From a bacterium (lineage in GTDB: Bacteria; Bacteroidota; Bacteroidia; B-17B0; Aurantibacillaceae): a DNA stretch of 64,000 nt. The number at the start of each line of letters is the position of its first letter. Within the stretch, counting starts at the first letter, position 1. Shown here piece by piece: positions 53,436-61,722 of the stretch. The notes under the pieces are model-generated. The model did not search any database. It was not told the DNA's origin and worked only from the letters and a program-made list of their open reading frames with translations. Location of the stretch: the NCBI GenBank assembly GCA_029945625.1, contig JAQSCW010000031.1, forward strand, positions 1 to 64,000, written 5' to 3'. The translations under genes were made by a program, and so were the position numbers.

Positions 53436-53981
53436 TTATTTGAACCGATACCGTACTTCCACCATATTCCCTTTTCCGCCAATCCCCCAACCGGCACGGG
53501 CTACCCATTTATGAGCATCGAATGAGGTTGCAATTCCCACCAGCAGAATCACCGCACCGCTTATTCCCAAGACCTGTTGAACACTCTGATTATCTTCAAG
53601 CAGAAACGAACTTGCCGTTAAGGCACCGCCAATAAGCGAGAGGCTCATGCCCGTGGTATATTGTGTGTGAAATCGCGTGAGGCAAGTTCTCATGTACACC
53701 AATTCGTCACTTACATTAACTGTGTCTATTACCTTTGCCGACATGCCGAGTTCAATTCGATGGGCAGGATCTTTCCTCACACCATTGCGGATATAAGATT
53801 TTACTTTGCTCAATTCCACAAATCTACCCAACTCTTCTTTGTCAAGGTAAAAAATGGCATTGCTATTTACTGCCGTGATGCGACAACTAATTTTTTGATC
53901 ATCCTTTTTAAAAATGGTATCAGGTTGTGACCATATTGGAAAAAAACGTAGGAAACAAAAAAGGAACGGAATCCATTTCAT
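53436..53981 (-). CDS. Exported hypothetical membrane-associated protein
   Basis: 181 aa from ATG 53981; 35 in-frame codons upstream are basic and unlikely. Signal peptide to about IWSQ. The mature region DTIFKKDDQKISCRITAVNSNAIFYLDKEEL is a pattern seen in small Bacteroidota envelope proteins (PDTI...G..I.G.I..V....I.Y). Two hydrophobic segments follow in the C-terminal half (MSLSLIGGALTASSFLL; GISGAVILLVGIATSF). Function unknown. Confidence 0.55.
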   Translation of the reverse strand: MKWIPFLFCFLRFFPIWSQPDTIFKKDDQKISCRITAVNSNAIFYLDKEELGRFVELSKVKSYIRNGVRKDPAHRIELGMSAKVIDTVNVSDELVYMRTCLTRFHTQYTTGMSLSLIGGALTASSFLLEDNQSVQQVLGISGAVILLVGIATSFDAHKWVARAGWGIGGKGNMVEVRYRFK

Positions 53982-54242
53982 GATTTTTTTTACCGAATGT
54001 AGAAATAATCCCGTCACCATCTTCGTGTGCTTTGTCGGAGTTGATTCGGCGAACCTAATTGGCAACGTTCTATGTTTTAACCGCACAACTAACAGTAGTT
54101 TATGGCAGCGCAGAGAATATTAATGTATTGATTATCAGGTTATTAACTTAACACCAAACGTTTCTAGGGAATTAATCTGAAAAATGAAAATTAGTCTTGG
54201 GGGTTATTGCCCCGTTCTTGGTCATATAGTAAAGCACCTGTT

Positions 54243-54911
54243 ATGAAAGAACAATTACTCCAATTATACCGTCAGCAACAGCCCTCGTTTAGAAATTTGG
54301 TATCGAGTTTTCCGAATGAAGATCTTGCAGGGCCGTTTTTAATGTCGCCGGGTAAACATTATCAAAAACAGAATTACCCTTTACTTTTGGTTGGGCAAGA
54401 AACGAAAGGTTGGTCGTATCATATCGATGAAATTGAAAAACAGATGCAAACCTACGAACGTTATAATGTAGGAAGTGAACTGGAAACGAATGCTTTTTGG
54501 AACATCAGTCGAAAAATTGAACACCTTCTTGGTAATGATCCATGTTCATGCGCATGGACCAATGTAAGCAGGTTTGACCTATACGGGGGGCGGGCACACG
54601 GAAAATATGAGAAAGCGATTGCCCACCTCGATCGTTTGATCTGCGAAGAAATAAAAATAGTTGCGCCTAAAGTATGTTTGTTTTTTACCGGGCCGGATTT
54701 TGACCGACGTTTAAAAAATATTTTCGAGGACATTGAATTTATTGAAATTCCGGGATGGAAGCCCAGCCAATTATGCCTCCTAAAGCATGCCGGACTGCCG
54801 GTTTATACGTTCCGATCGTACCATCCCAAATCACTGAAATTACACCGTTTGGAAGATGACTTTATGAAAACGATTTCTGATTTTATTCGCGTAGGAATAA
54901 CAATTAATTAA
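54243..54911 (+). CDS. Uracil-DNA-glycosylase-superfamily-like protein
   Basis: 222 aa from ATG 54243; 12 codons upstream are unconserved in type. A motif A-like segment PLLLVGQETKGW (residues 46-57), and a late HP-containing segment (SYHPKSL, about 197-203), are the arrangement of UDG-fold proteins (GQDPYH- and HPSP-like). The catalytic Asp/Asn after GQ is replaced by Glu53 (GQE), so activity is uncertain. A Cys-rich loop (DPCSCAW) and Trp/Tyr-rich segment follow. It may be a DNA-base-damage or nucleic-acid-binding protein. Confidence 0.5.
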   Translation: MKEQLLQLYRQQQPSFRNLVSSFPNEDLAGPFLMSPGKHYQKQNYPLLLVGQETKGWSYHIDEIEKQMQTYERYNVGSELETNAFWNISRKIEHLLGNDPCSCAWTNVSRFDLYGGRAHGKYEKAIAHLDRLICEEIKIVAPKVCLFFTGPDFDRRLKNIFEDIEFIEIPGWKPSQLCLLKHAGLPVYTFRSYHPKSLKLHRLEDDFMKTISDFIRVGITIN

Positions 54912-54997
54912 TGTACTGAACCTTTCGGGGCACTGTACAATGACTTATTTTGACACGGAGCAACGACGCAAACAAGAAATATTAAAAAATTGAAACC

Positions 54998-55435
54998 ATG
55001 AACACAACACTAAAGAATTTTGTAGTTTACGTAGTCATAGCAGGTAAAGACAAAAGTGATCACGTACATTTGAGAAATGCCATCTATCGGTACTTGCCCC
55101 AGGCAATTGTGGAGTCACTTTACGAACCACTTGAAACCCGTAATTTTTTTAAAAAGAACTCCCCCTCTCCACACCTGATCTTTCTGGGTCTCGACATGAT
55201 TAAAAGTGGCGGTAAAGATTTGTTGAACTTGTTTCGTGATTCGGAAACACTCACGCAGGTGCCCATGGTTATTTTAACCGAAAGTATGCAGCGATTTACA
55301 AGGAACGACCTCATACGATTTGGAGCCAACGACTTTTATTCAAAACCCTACCAGCCCGATGCTTTCGATAAAATTGTGGCAAATATTAGCACAAAATTGG
55401 GACTTTTGGTAGCACCCAAGGTAAACCGAGCTTAA
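54998..55435 (+). CDS. Degenerate response-regulator receiver domain (no phospho-acceptor)
   Basis: 145 aa, a single receiver fold: five alternating strands and helices, the conserved Thr94 in VILTES, and Lys116 in FYSKPYQP. The acidic pair near residue 12 is missing (YVVIAGKD), and the phospho-acceptor position is Gly64 (IFLGLD instead of IFLDLN). It is thus a pseudo-receiver unlikely to be phosphorylated. Asp66 is two positions later and could not replace it in the standard geometry. It stands alone, 86 nt after the UDG-like gene. Probably a protein-protein adaptor. Confidence 0.8.
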   Translation: MNTTLKNFVVYVVIAGKDKSDHVHLRNAIYRYLPQAIVESLYEPLETRNFFKKNSPSPHLIFLGLDMIKSGGKDLLNLFRDSETLTQVPMVILTESMQRFTRNDLIRFGANDFYSKPYQPDAFDKIVANISTKLGLLVAPKVNRA

Positions 55436-55512
55436 AATAGGTGGCAATACTCTGTTAGTTTTTTTATGGCGGAATAAGGCCTTAGTTCCCAACTCATTAG
55501 TAAACCCAAAAC

Positions 55513-55597
55513 ATGCTTTGAAAAAGCATCTGCCTGCAATGTAAGTGTTTGTAAGGGTTTAATTGCTATTAAAAGATTCGAAACCCTAACAAACACT
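55513..55597. repeat. Hairpin pair including a 17-bp inverted repeat
   Basis: ATGCTTT (55513) with AAAGCAT (to 55529) forms a 7-bp hairpin. Then AGTGTTTGTAAGGGTTT (55544-55560) pairs with AAACCCTAACAAACACT (55581-55597), one mismatch, over a 20-nt loop. No T tract follows, so it is not a classical terminator. It lies 109 nt after the pseudo-receiver gene in a 679-nt gap. The rest of 55436-56114 holds only the interspersed repeat copy 2. Confidence 0.65.
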
Positions 55598-55783
55598 AAA
55601 TCGGGATTATCCACACTAAGACAGTTAGTTCGCCGTAAAGAAGACTCCCACTGTCTAATTGCGGTTAAAAATTAAATCCTCAATTATTCATTGTATTGAG
55701 GTTGATCGTTTTTTGAACTTTCCAACAAGTGTTTATTTTTCTGCAATCAAAATCTTGGGTCAAGCGGAACAGTTCGGGAGAAA

Positions 55784-55912
55784 ATTTTTGGGCGTGCCCC
55801 CGCCTTTTTTTTTGTTCCGTTTGGCGGGGTCGCGCTTTCCGTTCCAAGTCCTCGCCACGCAAAGAGACAGGCGTGGCTGTGGGCTTTCCACTACAATCGC
55901 TCACGCAGCAAA
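55784..55912 (+). repeat. Two-stem interspersed repeat, copy 2
   Basis: Begins TTTTTTGGGCGTG-like at 55784. Stem 1 is CCCCGCC (55798-55804) with GGCGGGG (55823-55829). Junction TCGCGCTTTCCG; stem 2 is GCCACGC (55854-55860) with GCGTGGC (55871-55877). The tail CAATCGCTCACGCAGC matches copy 1 (CAATCCTTCACGCGGC). Both stems differ from copy 1 in sequence yet stay complementary. Confidence 0.75.
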
Positions 55913-56114
55913 CAATTAGTTTCCATCTATAAAAAAAATCCAAGAAACAAATTAGATGCATTTCCCCAACAATTCCGATTGATCCAAAATCATCAATAAA
56001 TTAGGAAAAGTGTCAGTGCAAATAAATATTAGAGACTTATCTATGTTTGACTAATTATAACAAACGCTGAATCTTAAAAAGGTTCAGACACTCAAAAATA
56101 GTTGAGATATAATA

Positions 56115-56591
56115 TTACTTGGCGGTTCCGGCAGAATTCACCGTGATGTTAAAGGTAATAACCTTCGTTACCTCCTGAGCATCCTGGTCATCGTGGTGCT
56201 TACCACATTTGCCACTATGGCCGCCACATTTGCCACCCTTATTAGATTGCTGATTTCCACAAGTGGAACTGCTTTCCTGTTTATGAGGAGCCTTTACATG
56301 GAGAATCACCTGATCGGTACCGCTGTAATTATCCTGTGGTGTATATTGATAGGAATTAGTTGTAGCTCCGGGCACAATGGCCACCTTGCTTTGCGCCGCG
56401 TGAGTTGCCTGAGAAGCAATCAACACATCGTTAGCTGATACTTTGCCGAGATCATACGTATACGATTTATTGGCATCCAAAACCACATTTACTGTTTCGT
56501 TGGTAGTTTGAACCGTATCCTTCTCTGCTTTCTTGCAGGACAAAAAAGCAGTAACACCTAAGATTGCTGTGAGGGCGATAAGTTTTTTCAT
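56115..56591 (-). CDS. Lipoprotein with Ig/cadherin-like domain and Cys/His/Gly-rich insert
   Basis: 158 aa. A lipobox (TAFLSC) puts the lipidated Cys at residue 19. An immunoglobulin/cadherin-like beta fold follows (TYDLGKVSANDVLIASQ; YTPQDNYSGTDQVILHV). Between the last strands sits an insert of about 30 residues with 4 Cys, 3 His and many Gly (CGNQQSNKGGKCGGHSG and the following KCGKHHDDQD), a likely metal-binding loop. The final strand is VITFNITVN. Single gene with its own promoter region; role may be metal sequestration at the envelope (inference). Confidence 0.7.
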   Translation of the reverse strand: MKKLIALTAILGVTAFLSCKKAEKDTVQTTNETVNVVLDANKSYTYDLGKVSANDVLIASQATHAAQSKVAIVPGATTNSYQYTPQDNYSGTDQVILHVKAPHKQESSSTCGNQQSNKGGKCGGHSGKCGKHHDDQDAQEVTKVITFNITVNSAGTAK

Positions 56592-56936
56592 GGTATGAAT
56601 CTTGTTTGCCTAAAGGTATCTAAAAATTAGTTCAACAAAACAGCACCTATATTTATTTAACATACCACGACCAGAATCCAATAATTGCGGTGAATAGATT
56701 CGGGGAAAGTTTAAAATTAGAATAAATACAGATTCTTTGGTTAATCGAAAGGAAATTGGGACAAGGTTACCCATCTTCCGGCTCCTAACTTAGCTTAAGT
56801 AACAGATTGTAATAAATTAAGCGAAAGAACGTTATGAAAGAAAATTCACTACATTTACATTCACCTAATTCAGGGCTATTTCGCATAGAACCTTGATTAA
56901 GATCGTTAATACTAAAAAATAGACCTGTCACAGAGC
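56592..56936. other. Divergent intergenic region
   Basis: 345 nt between the divergent lipoprotein and CHU_C genes. Near-consensus -7 boxes are TACCTTTA (minus strand, near 56615) and TACATTTA (plus strand, 56850-56857), each one base from TAnnTTTG. No further palindrome or frame was found. Confidence 0.4.
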
Positions 56937-59339
56937 ATGAGATCCGTTCGGATAGTTAACCTGGTTATATTTCTTCAACTTTTTTGTTTAGCGGCTTCTT
57001 CACAAAATCATAGTTTTACCTATACCTCACCAATTTGTTACGCGGGACTAAATCCGGCTCCAATAACTTCTACAAATTTTGCCACCGGAGGAACTTTTTT
57101 GTCATCACCCGGATTAAACCTTAATTCCGGCACAGGCGTAATTACTGTTTCCCTGTCAACACCCGGTACTTATACGGTGCAATACACCGGTTCAATTTGT
57201 CTTTGTTTTACCAATGCCCCTGTATTCGCCACGGTCACCATTCAACCGCCATTGCCTCCCATCAGCATTACCGGAAATTCCATTTGCACTTCTGCCGGCG
57301 TGAATCAATACACCTTGTTGGCATCTCCTTCAAGCGGTGTTTCGTATACCTGGAGTCCAGGAAACATAATAAGTAATACGTTATTTCTCCCGCTTTCGCA
57401 GTCAAATATCACCTACACACTAAAAGGGGCCGTAGGAGGTTGCTCAACGTCGGTCGTTGCCACAACGTATAGTGTAGGCACCATTCCTATTTTTGTTGTA
57501 GGCACCACGCTCACTTGTATGGGTTCTCCCGTTACCCTCACTGCCAGTGGCTCAACGAGCTATACCTGGAGTACAGGCGCTACCGGTAGTGTGATCACCC
57601 ATACGCCTTCCTTTACTACCACGTACACTGTAACGAGTCTCGATTTAAACAACTGTCTAAGTAGAGCGGTTCAGAATGTAACGGTCGTCCCCATTCCAAC
57701 TGTTGGCATTTTGGCAAGTCCAACACTTTGTTCGGGATATGCATATTCTATGACTGCCACAGGTGCCCAAACCTATACCTGGAGCACAGGAACAGTTTCG
57801 CTAGGCATCGCTGTAATTCCAACCTTACAAGTTACAACCTACAGTGTGGTTGGATCTGTGTTTGGTTGTACCAATTCGGCCTTGCATACTGTGAGTTTAG
57901 TGCCTTTGCCAACCGTATCTATTATTGGCACCAATACCATGTGTCAGGGATCCAGTTTTACACTCACGGCAATGGGTAGTATTCAATCACAGACCTGGAG
58001 CACCGGTTCCCAGAATTATACCTTGAGTCTTCCACTATTTTCTACCACTACTTTTTCGGTGCAGGGTAAAGATGGGAACGGATGCATTAATCAGGCCATT
58101 GCGACGGTTTCTGTAATAGCTAATCCAACACTTACCATATTGGGTGGCAGTACTCTTTGTGTTGGCGATTCACGCACCTATACCGCCGCCGTGGCCGGTG
58201 CGGTGACCAATTACAGTTGGAGCACAGGGGCAATCACCAGTACCATGAATGTTGCGCCTACAAAGGATACCACGATCACTTATATAGTTGTAGCCACTAA
58301 CAGCTTGGGTTGTTTCGATTCGGAGACATTGACGGTAAAATCATTTAAGTCACCAACTATTACGGTAACCAGCGATACCATTTGTTCGGGGAAATCGGCA
58401 ACACTTAGCGTAACCTCTTCGCCAAGCACGGCACTCACGTATACCTGGTATCCGGGCCCCGGTTCGGGAAGTGTAAATGTGGTTTCTCCCTTAACAACGT
58501 ATGTGTATACGGTGGTTGCGAAGTTGGGTCAATGTCCGGCAACCGACTTTAGCACGGTTACGGTGAATAAGACGATCTTTCCCAGCACCGGATTTTTTTA
58601 TAACAATCCCTACTGCAGTGGACCAAACCCGGCCTCCCCGGTAATGATCAGCGGATTTACACCGGGAGGGGTTTTCTCAAGTCTCGATACGCTAACAATT
58701 GATTCCCTGAGTGGCGTGGTGGATCTGGCGGACATAAATTCGGGCAATTATTTTGTGAAGTACACAGTGGCAGCGAAAGGATGTACCCTTGCCAATTCAG
58801 GATCTGCCAGTTTAATTGTAAATAAATCGGTGACCATTGTGATGGATTCTCACGTCGAAATTTTACCCGGTGAAACGGTCACCCTTACAAACAGTGGTGG
58901 CGCCAGTAATTATCATTGGAACCCCACTTATTACCTCAGTTGTTCGGCTTGTCAAAGTCCGGTTGCCAGTCCCGCACAAACCACCACCTATTGTGTTTCA
59001 TCTACGCAAGCCTGTGTAACCGGCGCCTGTATTGAAGTGGAAGTTCTTTGTGTAAATTATGGAGATCTTTCCGTGCCAAATGCCTTTACACCGAACGAAG
59101 ACAAAAGGAATGACAAGTTTTGTTTGAAAGGATGGGCAGAGTGCTGCAAATCCTTTAACATCGCTATTTTTGACCGATGGGGGACGAGTGTGTTTCAGTC
59201 GCAGGATCCAAATTTTTGCTGGGACGGGACGCATGGTGGGGAGTTACTTTCTTCGGGCGTTTACATGTATGTGATCACGGCCCAATTTAGTAAGGATCCG
59301 GAAATGAAGAAATCGGGAAACATAACAATCATCAGATAA
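56937..59339 (+). CDS. Secreted adhesin-like protein with gliding-motility C-terminal (CHU_C, T9SS type B) domain
   Basis: 800 aa. Signal peptide to about LAASSQ. The body is a series of Ig/PKD-like repeats, each with a YTWSTG-type strand and a C-x(n)-S motif (ANPTLTILGGSTLCVGDS, SPTITVTSDTICSGKSATL). The C-terminal 90 residues (VPNAFTPNEDKRNDKF..., FDRWGTSVFQ..., SSGVYMYVI) are the gliding-motility-associated CHU_C domain, a type B T9SS sorting signal. Large CHU_C proteins are typically exported and attached to the cell surface. A PorP/SprF gene follows with no gap, the standard pairing. Confidence 0.92.
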   Translation: MRSVRIVNLVIFLQLFCLAASSQNHSFTYTSPICYAGLNPAPITSTNFATGGTFLSSPGLNLNSGTGVITVSLSTPGTYTVQYTGSICLCFTNAPVFATVTIQPPLPPISITGNSICTSAGVNQYTLLASPSSGVSYTWSPGNIISNTLFLPLSQSNITYTLKGAVGGCSTSVVATTYSVGTIPIFVVGTTLTCMGSPVTLTASGSTSYTWSTGATGSVITHTPSFTTTYTVTSLDLNNCLSRAVQNVTVVPIPTVGILASPTLCSGYAYSMTATGAQTYTWSTGTVSLGIAVIPTLQVTTYSVVGSVFGCTNSALHTVSLVPLPTVSIIGTNTMCQGSSFTLTAMGSIQSQTWSTGSQNYTLSLPLFSTTTFSVQGKDGNGCINQAIATVSVIANPTLTILGGSTLCVGDSRTYTAAVAGAVTNYSWSTGAITSTMNVAPTKDTTITYIVVATNSLGCFDSETLTVKSFKSPTITVTSDTICSGKSATLSVTSSPSTALTYTWYPGPGSGSVNVVSPLTTYVYTVVAKLGQCPATDFSTVTVNKTIFPSTGFFYNNPYCSGPNPASPVMISGFTPGGVFSSLDTLTIDSLSGVVDLADINSGNYFVKYTVAAKGCTLANSGSASLIVNKSVTIVMDSHVEILPGETVTLTNSGGASNYHWNPTYYLSCSACQSPVASPAQTTTYCVSSTQACVTGACIEVEVLCVNYGDLSVPNAFTPNEDKRNDKFCLKGWAECCKSFNIAIFDRWGTSVFQSQDPNFCWDGTHGGELLSSGVYMYVITAQFSKDPEMKKSGNITIIR

Positions 59340-60407
59340 ATGCGGAAGAGAATTCTTTATATACTTTTTGGTGTGTCGGTATTTGTTTTTGTGAAGGCGC
59401 AAGACATTCACTTTTCGCAATTCAACGAGCATCCGGCCCTCATCAATCCGGCTCTCACGGCCACCAATGGCAAGTATAGGGCGTATTTAGGTTATAAGAA
59501 CCAATGGCGTACCGTTTCTACTCCCTATAAAACGTACGGGGCTTCTTTCGAATTTCAACCGGTTGACGGACCCTGGAAAAAATCGAAACGTAAATTGGCC
59601 AAGAATTACAGAGAACAAAATATTGGAAGGCTGGGAATGGGTCTTTCTGTTTACCGCGATAAAGCAGGTGATGGCGACATGGGTTTAACTCAGGTAAATT
59701 TATCGGTTGCCACTTTTGTACCAACCGGGCATTGGAGTTATTTGTCCTTCGGTATTCAGGGCAGTTCGGCAAGTAGAAGGTCCAACGCAGCCAATTTTAT
59801 TTATCCGAATCAGTATAATGGCTCGGGCTACGATGCCGGCATGAATTCGGGCGAAAACGTTACCGGAGACAAGTTTAAGTATGCCGATTTCTCAGCAGGT
59901 ATGCTTTGGTCCTACAGCTACGTAGAGAAAAACTTTGCCAACAGTAAGCAAATAAAGTTTAGGCTGGGAGGTTCGGCCTATCATCTTACCCAGCCCGACC
60001 TTCAAACAATTGGAAATAGGGCCGAGAAACTGCTGATGAAATACGTGGCCCATGGCGACATGGTATTTAGTTTGGGCAAATCACAAGTGGCATTGGCACC
60101 CTCATTTTTGGTGCAAGTACAAGGACCCTCCAGCGAGCTCATTGTGGGGTCGCTATTGAAGTATTATGTCACCAACGGAACCAAATTTACCGGAAAGGCA
60201 AAAAGTACCTGCTTAAATTTTGGGGTGTTTTACAGAACGGAAGACGCGGTGATCCTCAATTTCGCCATTTTGTATCAGGAACAATATTCCTTTGGTTTGA
60301 GTTATGACCTTAATATTTCGCCGCTTCGTGAGGCCAGCAGGGTGCGGGGTGGCTTAGAGTTTGCCTTGCGCATTACGCCTCAAGAGGATTACCTGTTCCG
60401 TAAATAA
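59340..60407 (+). CDS. PorP/SprF-family type IX secretion membrane protein
   Basis: 355 aa. Signal peptide to about VKAQ (residue 20), then the family hallmark DIHFSQFNEHPALINPALT and a barrel-like body ending GGLEFALRI. PorP/SprF proteins are outer-membrane partners needed for the export or surface attachment of CHU_C proteins. The start codon directly follows the stop of the CHU_C gene, so the two are a co-translated pair. Start chosen as the only Met that gives a full signal peptide. Confidence 0.93.
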   Translation: MRKRILYILFGVSVFVFVKAQDIHFSQFNEHPALINPALTATNGKYRAYLGYKNQWRTVSTPYKTYGASFEFQPVDGPWKKSKRKLAKNYREQNIGRLGMGLSVYRDKAGDGDMGLTQVNLSVATFVPTGHWSYLSFGIQGSSASRRSNAANFIYPNQYNGSGYDAGMNSGENVTGDKFKYADFSAGMLWSYSYVEKNFANSKQIKFRLGGSAYHLTQPDLQTIGNRAEKLLMKYVAHGDMVFSLGKSQVALAPSFLVQVQGPSSELIVGSLLKYYVTNGTKFTGKAKSTCLNFGVFYRTEDAVILNFAILYQEQYSFGLSYDLNISPLREASRVRGGLEFALRITPQEDYLFRK

Positions 60408-60539
60408 TGCACATCACTTTTGAGTTCTGTACTCATTTTTTAGAGTGACTTTTTTGAAAGTAAAGTGAAATTAAGCGAAAGAGTGATCAATTGTGAATAA
60501 AGCCATGCGGAATCTCATTTTTGGCATTGGTAAAAAAAT

Positions 60540-60547
60540 GTATCTTC
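60540..60547 (+). promoter_or_regulatory. Candidate -7 box of the coiled-coil lipoprotein gene
   Basis: TATCTTCG, one base from TAnnTTTG, with TTTTTGGC about 20 nt upstream as a possible -33 element. The gene starts at 60611. Confidence 0.4.
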
Positions 60548-60610
60548 GTCCACAATAAAACCAACCTTAGAGTTTAACGAAAAAAGTATTAACCAAAAAA
60601 AAACCAACGT

Positions 60611-61483
60611 ATGAAAAATTTCCTGATAGTAGTTGTTCTGACCACATTGTTTGCATGTGGCGGCGGCGGCGATAAACACACTCCCTTGGAAGACAGTTTG
60701 TCGAACGTAAATCAAAACATGAGTAATGAATTAAAAGACAAGGAGGTCCTCCTCAAAACCAAAGAGGAGTCCATCACCGAATTTTTGAATTCATTTAATG
60801 AGATTCAGGCGAACCTCAACGAAATAAAAGCAAAAGAGAAGATCCTTTCGGTGAATTCTGAAACCAAGGATATTAAAACAGCCAATAAACAGCAAATCCT
60901 TGCCGATCTGCAATCCGTGTATGATCTCTTGAACAAAAATCAGGCAAAAGTAGCCAGCCTCAATAAAAAACTAAAAGCCTCCAACTTAAAAATTGATGAG
61001 TTGAATTTGGCCATTACAAATTTAACCAATCAGTTAACCGAGAAAGAAGCGGAGATCACCGATTTGAAAACCAAACTCGAAAAATTGAATATGGATTTTG
61101 CCGATCTTAAAGTGAAATACGCAGAAGAGCAAGAATCCTCCAGTGCCAAAACCGAGCAATTAAATTCTGCTTATTACGTGATTGGCACAAAGAAAGATCT
61201 TGTTGACAAAGGAATCATCACCAGCAAAGGTGGCTTTATTGGTATGGGTAAAGTTGTGACCATGAGTGAATCAGTTGACGGAAAAAATTTCACCAAGGTG
61301 GATGTCACCACTACCAAAGAAATTGCGATTAATGGTAAAAAAGTAAAAGTGGTTTCAACTCATTCTGCCGATTCTTATAAGTTGGTTACAGATGCGAAGG
61401 GTCTCACAGAAAAAATCACCATTCTTAATCCTGAAAAATTTTGGGGGACTTCTAAGTACCTCATCATTACAGCGGAGAAGTAA
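60611..61483 (+). CDS. Coiled-coil lipoprotein
   Basis: 290 aa. The lipobox TLFAC sets the lipidated Cys at residue 16, followed by Gly-rich GGGGDK. Residues 35-185 form a long heptad coiled coil (NELKDKEVLLKTKEESITEF through LEKLNMDFADLKVKYAEEQ). The C-terminal 100 residues are a compact beta domain (YYVIGTKKDLVDKGIITSKGGFIG, FWGTSKYLIITA). This two-part layout occurs in many Bacteroidota envelope lipoproteins of unknown role. It ends at a good terminator. Confidence 0.75.
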   Translation: MKNFLIVVVLTTLFACGGGGDKHTPLEDSLSNVNQNMSNELKDKEVLLKTKEESITEFLNSFNEIQANLNEIKAKEKILSVNSETKDIKTANKQQILADLQSVYDLLNKNQAKVASLNKKLKASNLKIDELNLAITNLTNQLTEKEAEITDLKTKLEKLNMDFADLKVKYAEEQESSSAKTEQLNSAYYVIGTKKDLVDKGIITSKGGFIGMGKVVTMSESVDGKNFTKVDVTTTKEIAINGKKVKVVSTHSADSYKLVTDAKGLTEKITILNPEKFWGTSKYLIITAEK

Positions 61484-61508
61484 GAGATTTTAGTTAGATA
61501 AAATAATA

Positions 61509-61548
61509 AAAATCACCTCTGAGCAATTCGGGGGTGATTTTTTTTTTG
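61509..61548 (+). terminator. Rho-independent terminator of the lipoprotein gene
   Basis: AAAAATCACC pairs with GGTGATTTTT over a 15-nt loop, followed by a long T run. It lies 25 nt after the stop. Confidence 0.85.
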
Positions 61549-61722
61549 GAATTAAATTGCCCGAATGAATTTGTAAATGGAATATTTCGGCGGGGTAGGG
61601 AATTGGTATTACTCAGGCATGCCGCTTACCGCCGCACACGAAGATGAGCCACCCACAACCTTGTTCAAAAGCAGGCAGGGCTTTTGCCTTGCATTAACAA
61701 CAAGAAGATTCTTGAAAAAGAA

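Noticed and set aside
55561-55590. tRNA T-arm-like sequence (GATTCGAAACCC)
   Set aside because: The arms belong to the 17-bp inverted repeat; there is no acceptor stem, D-arm or anticodon arm.
61577-61722. Small gene between the lipoprotein terminator and the last T9SS gene
   Set aside because: The frame has no ribosome site and no coherent product; the segment shows GC-rich short repeats and may be a repeat fragment, but I could not support a family.
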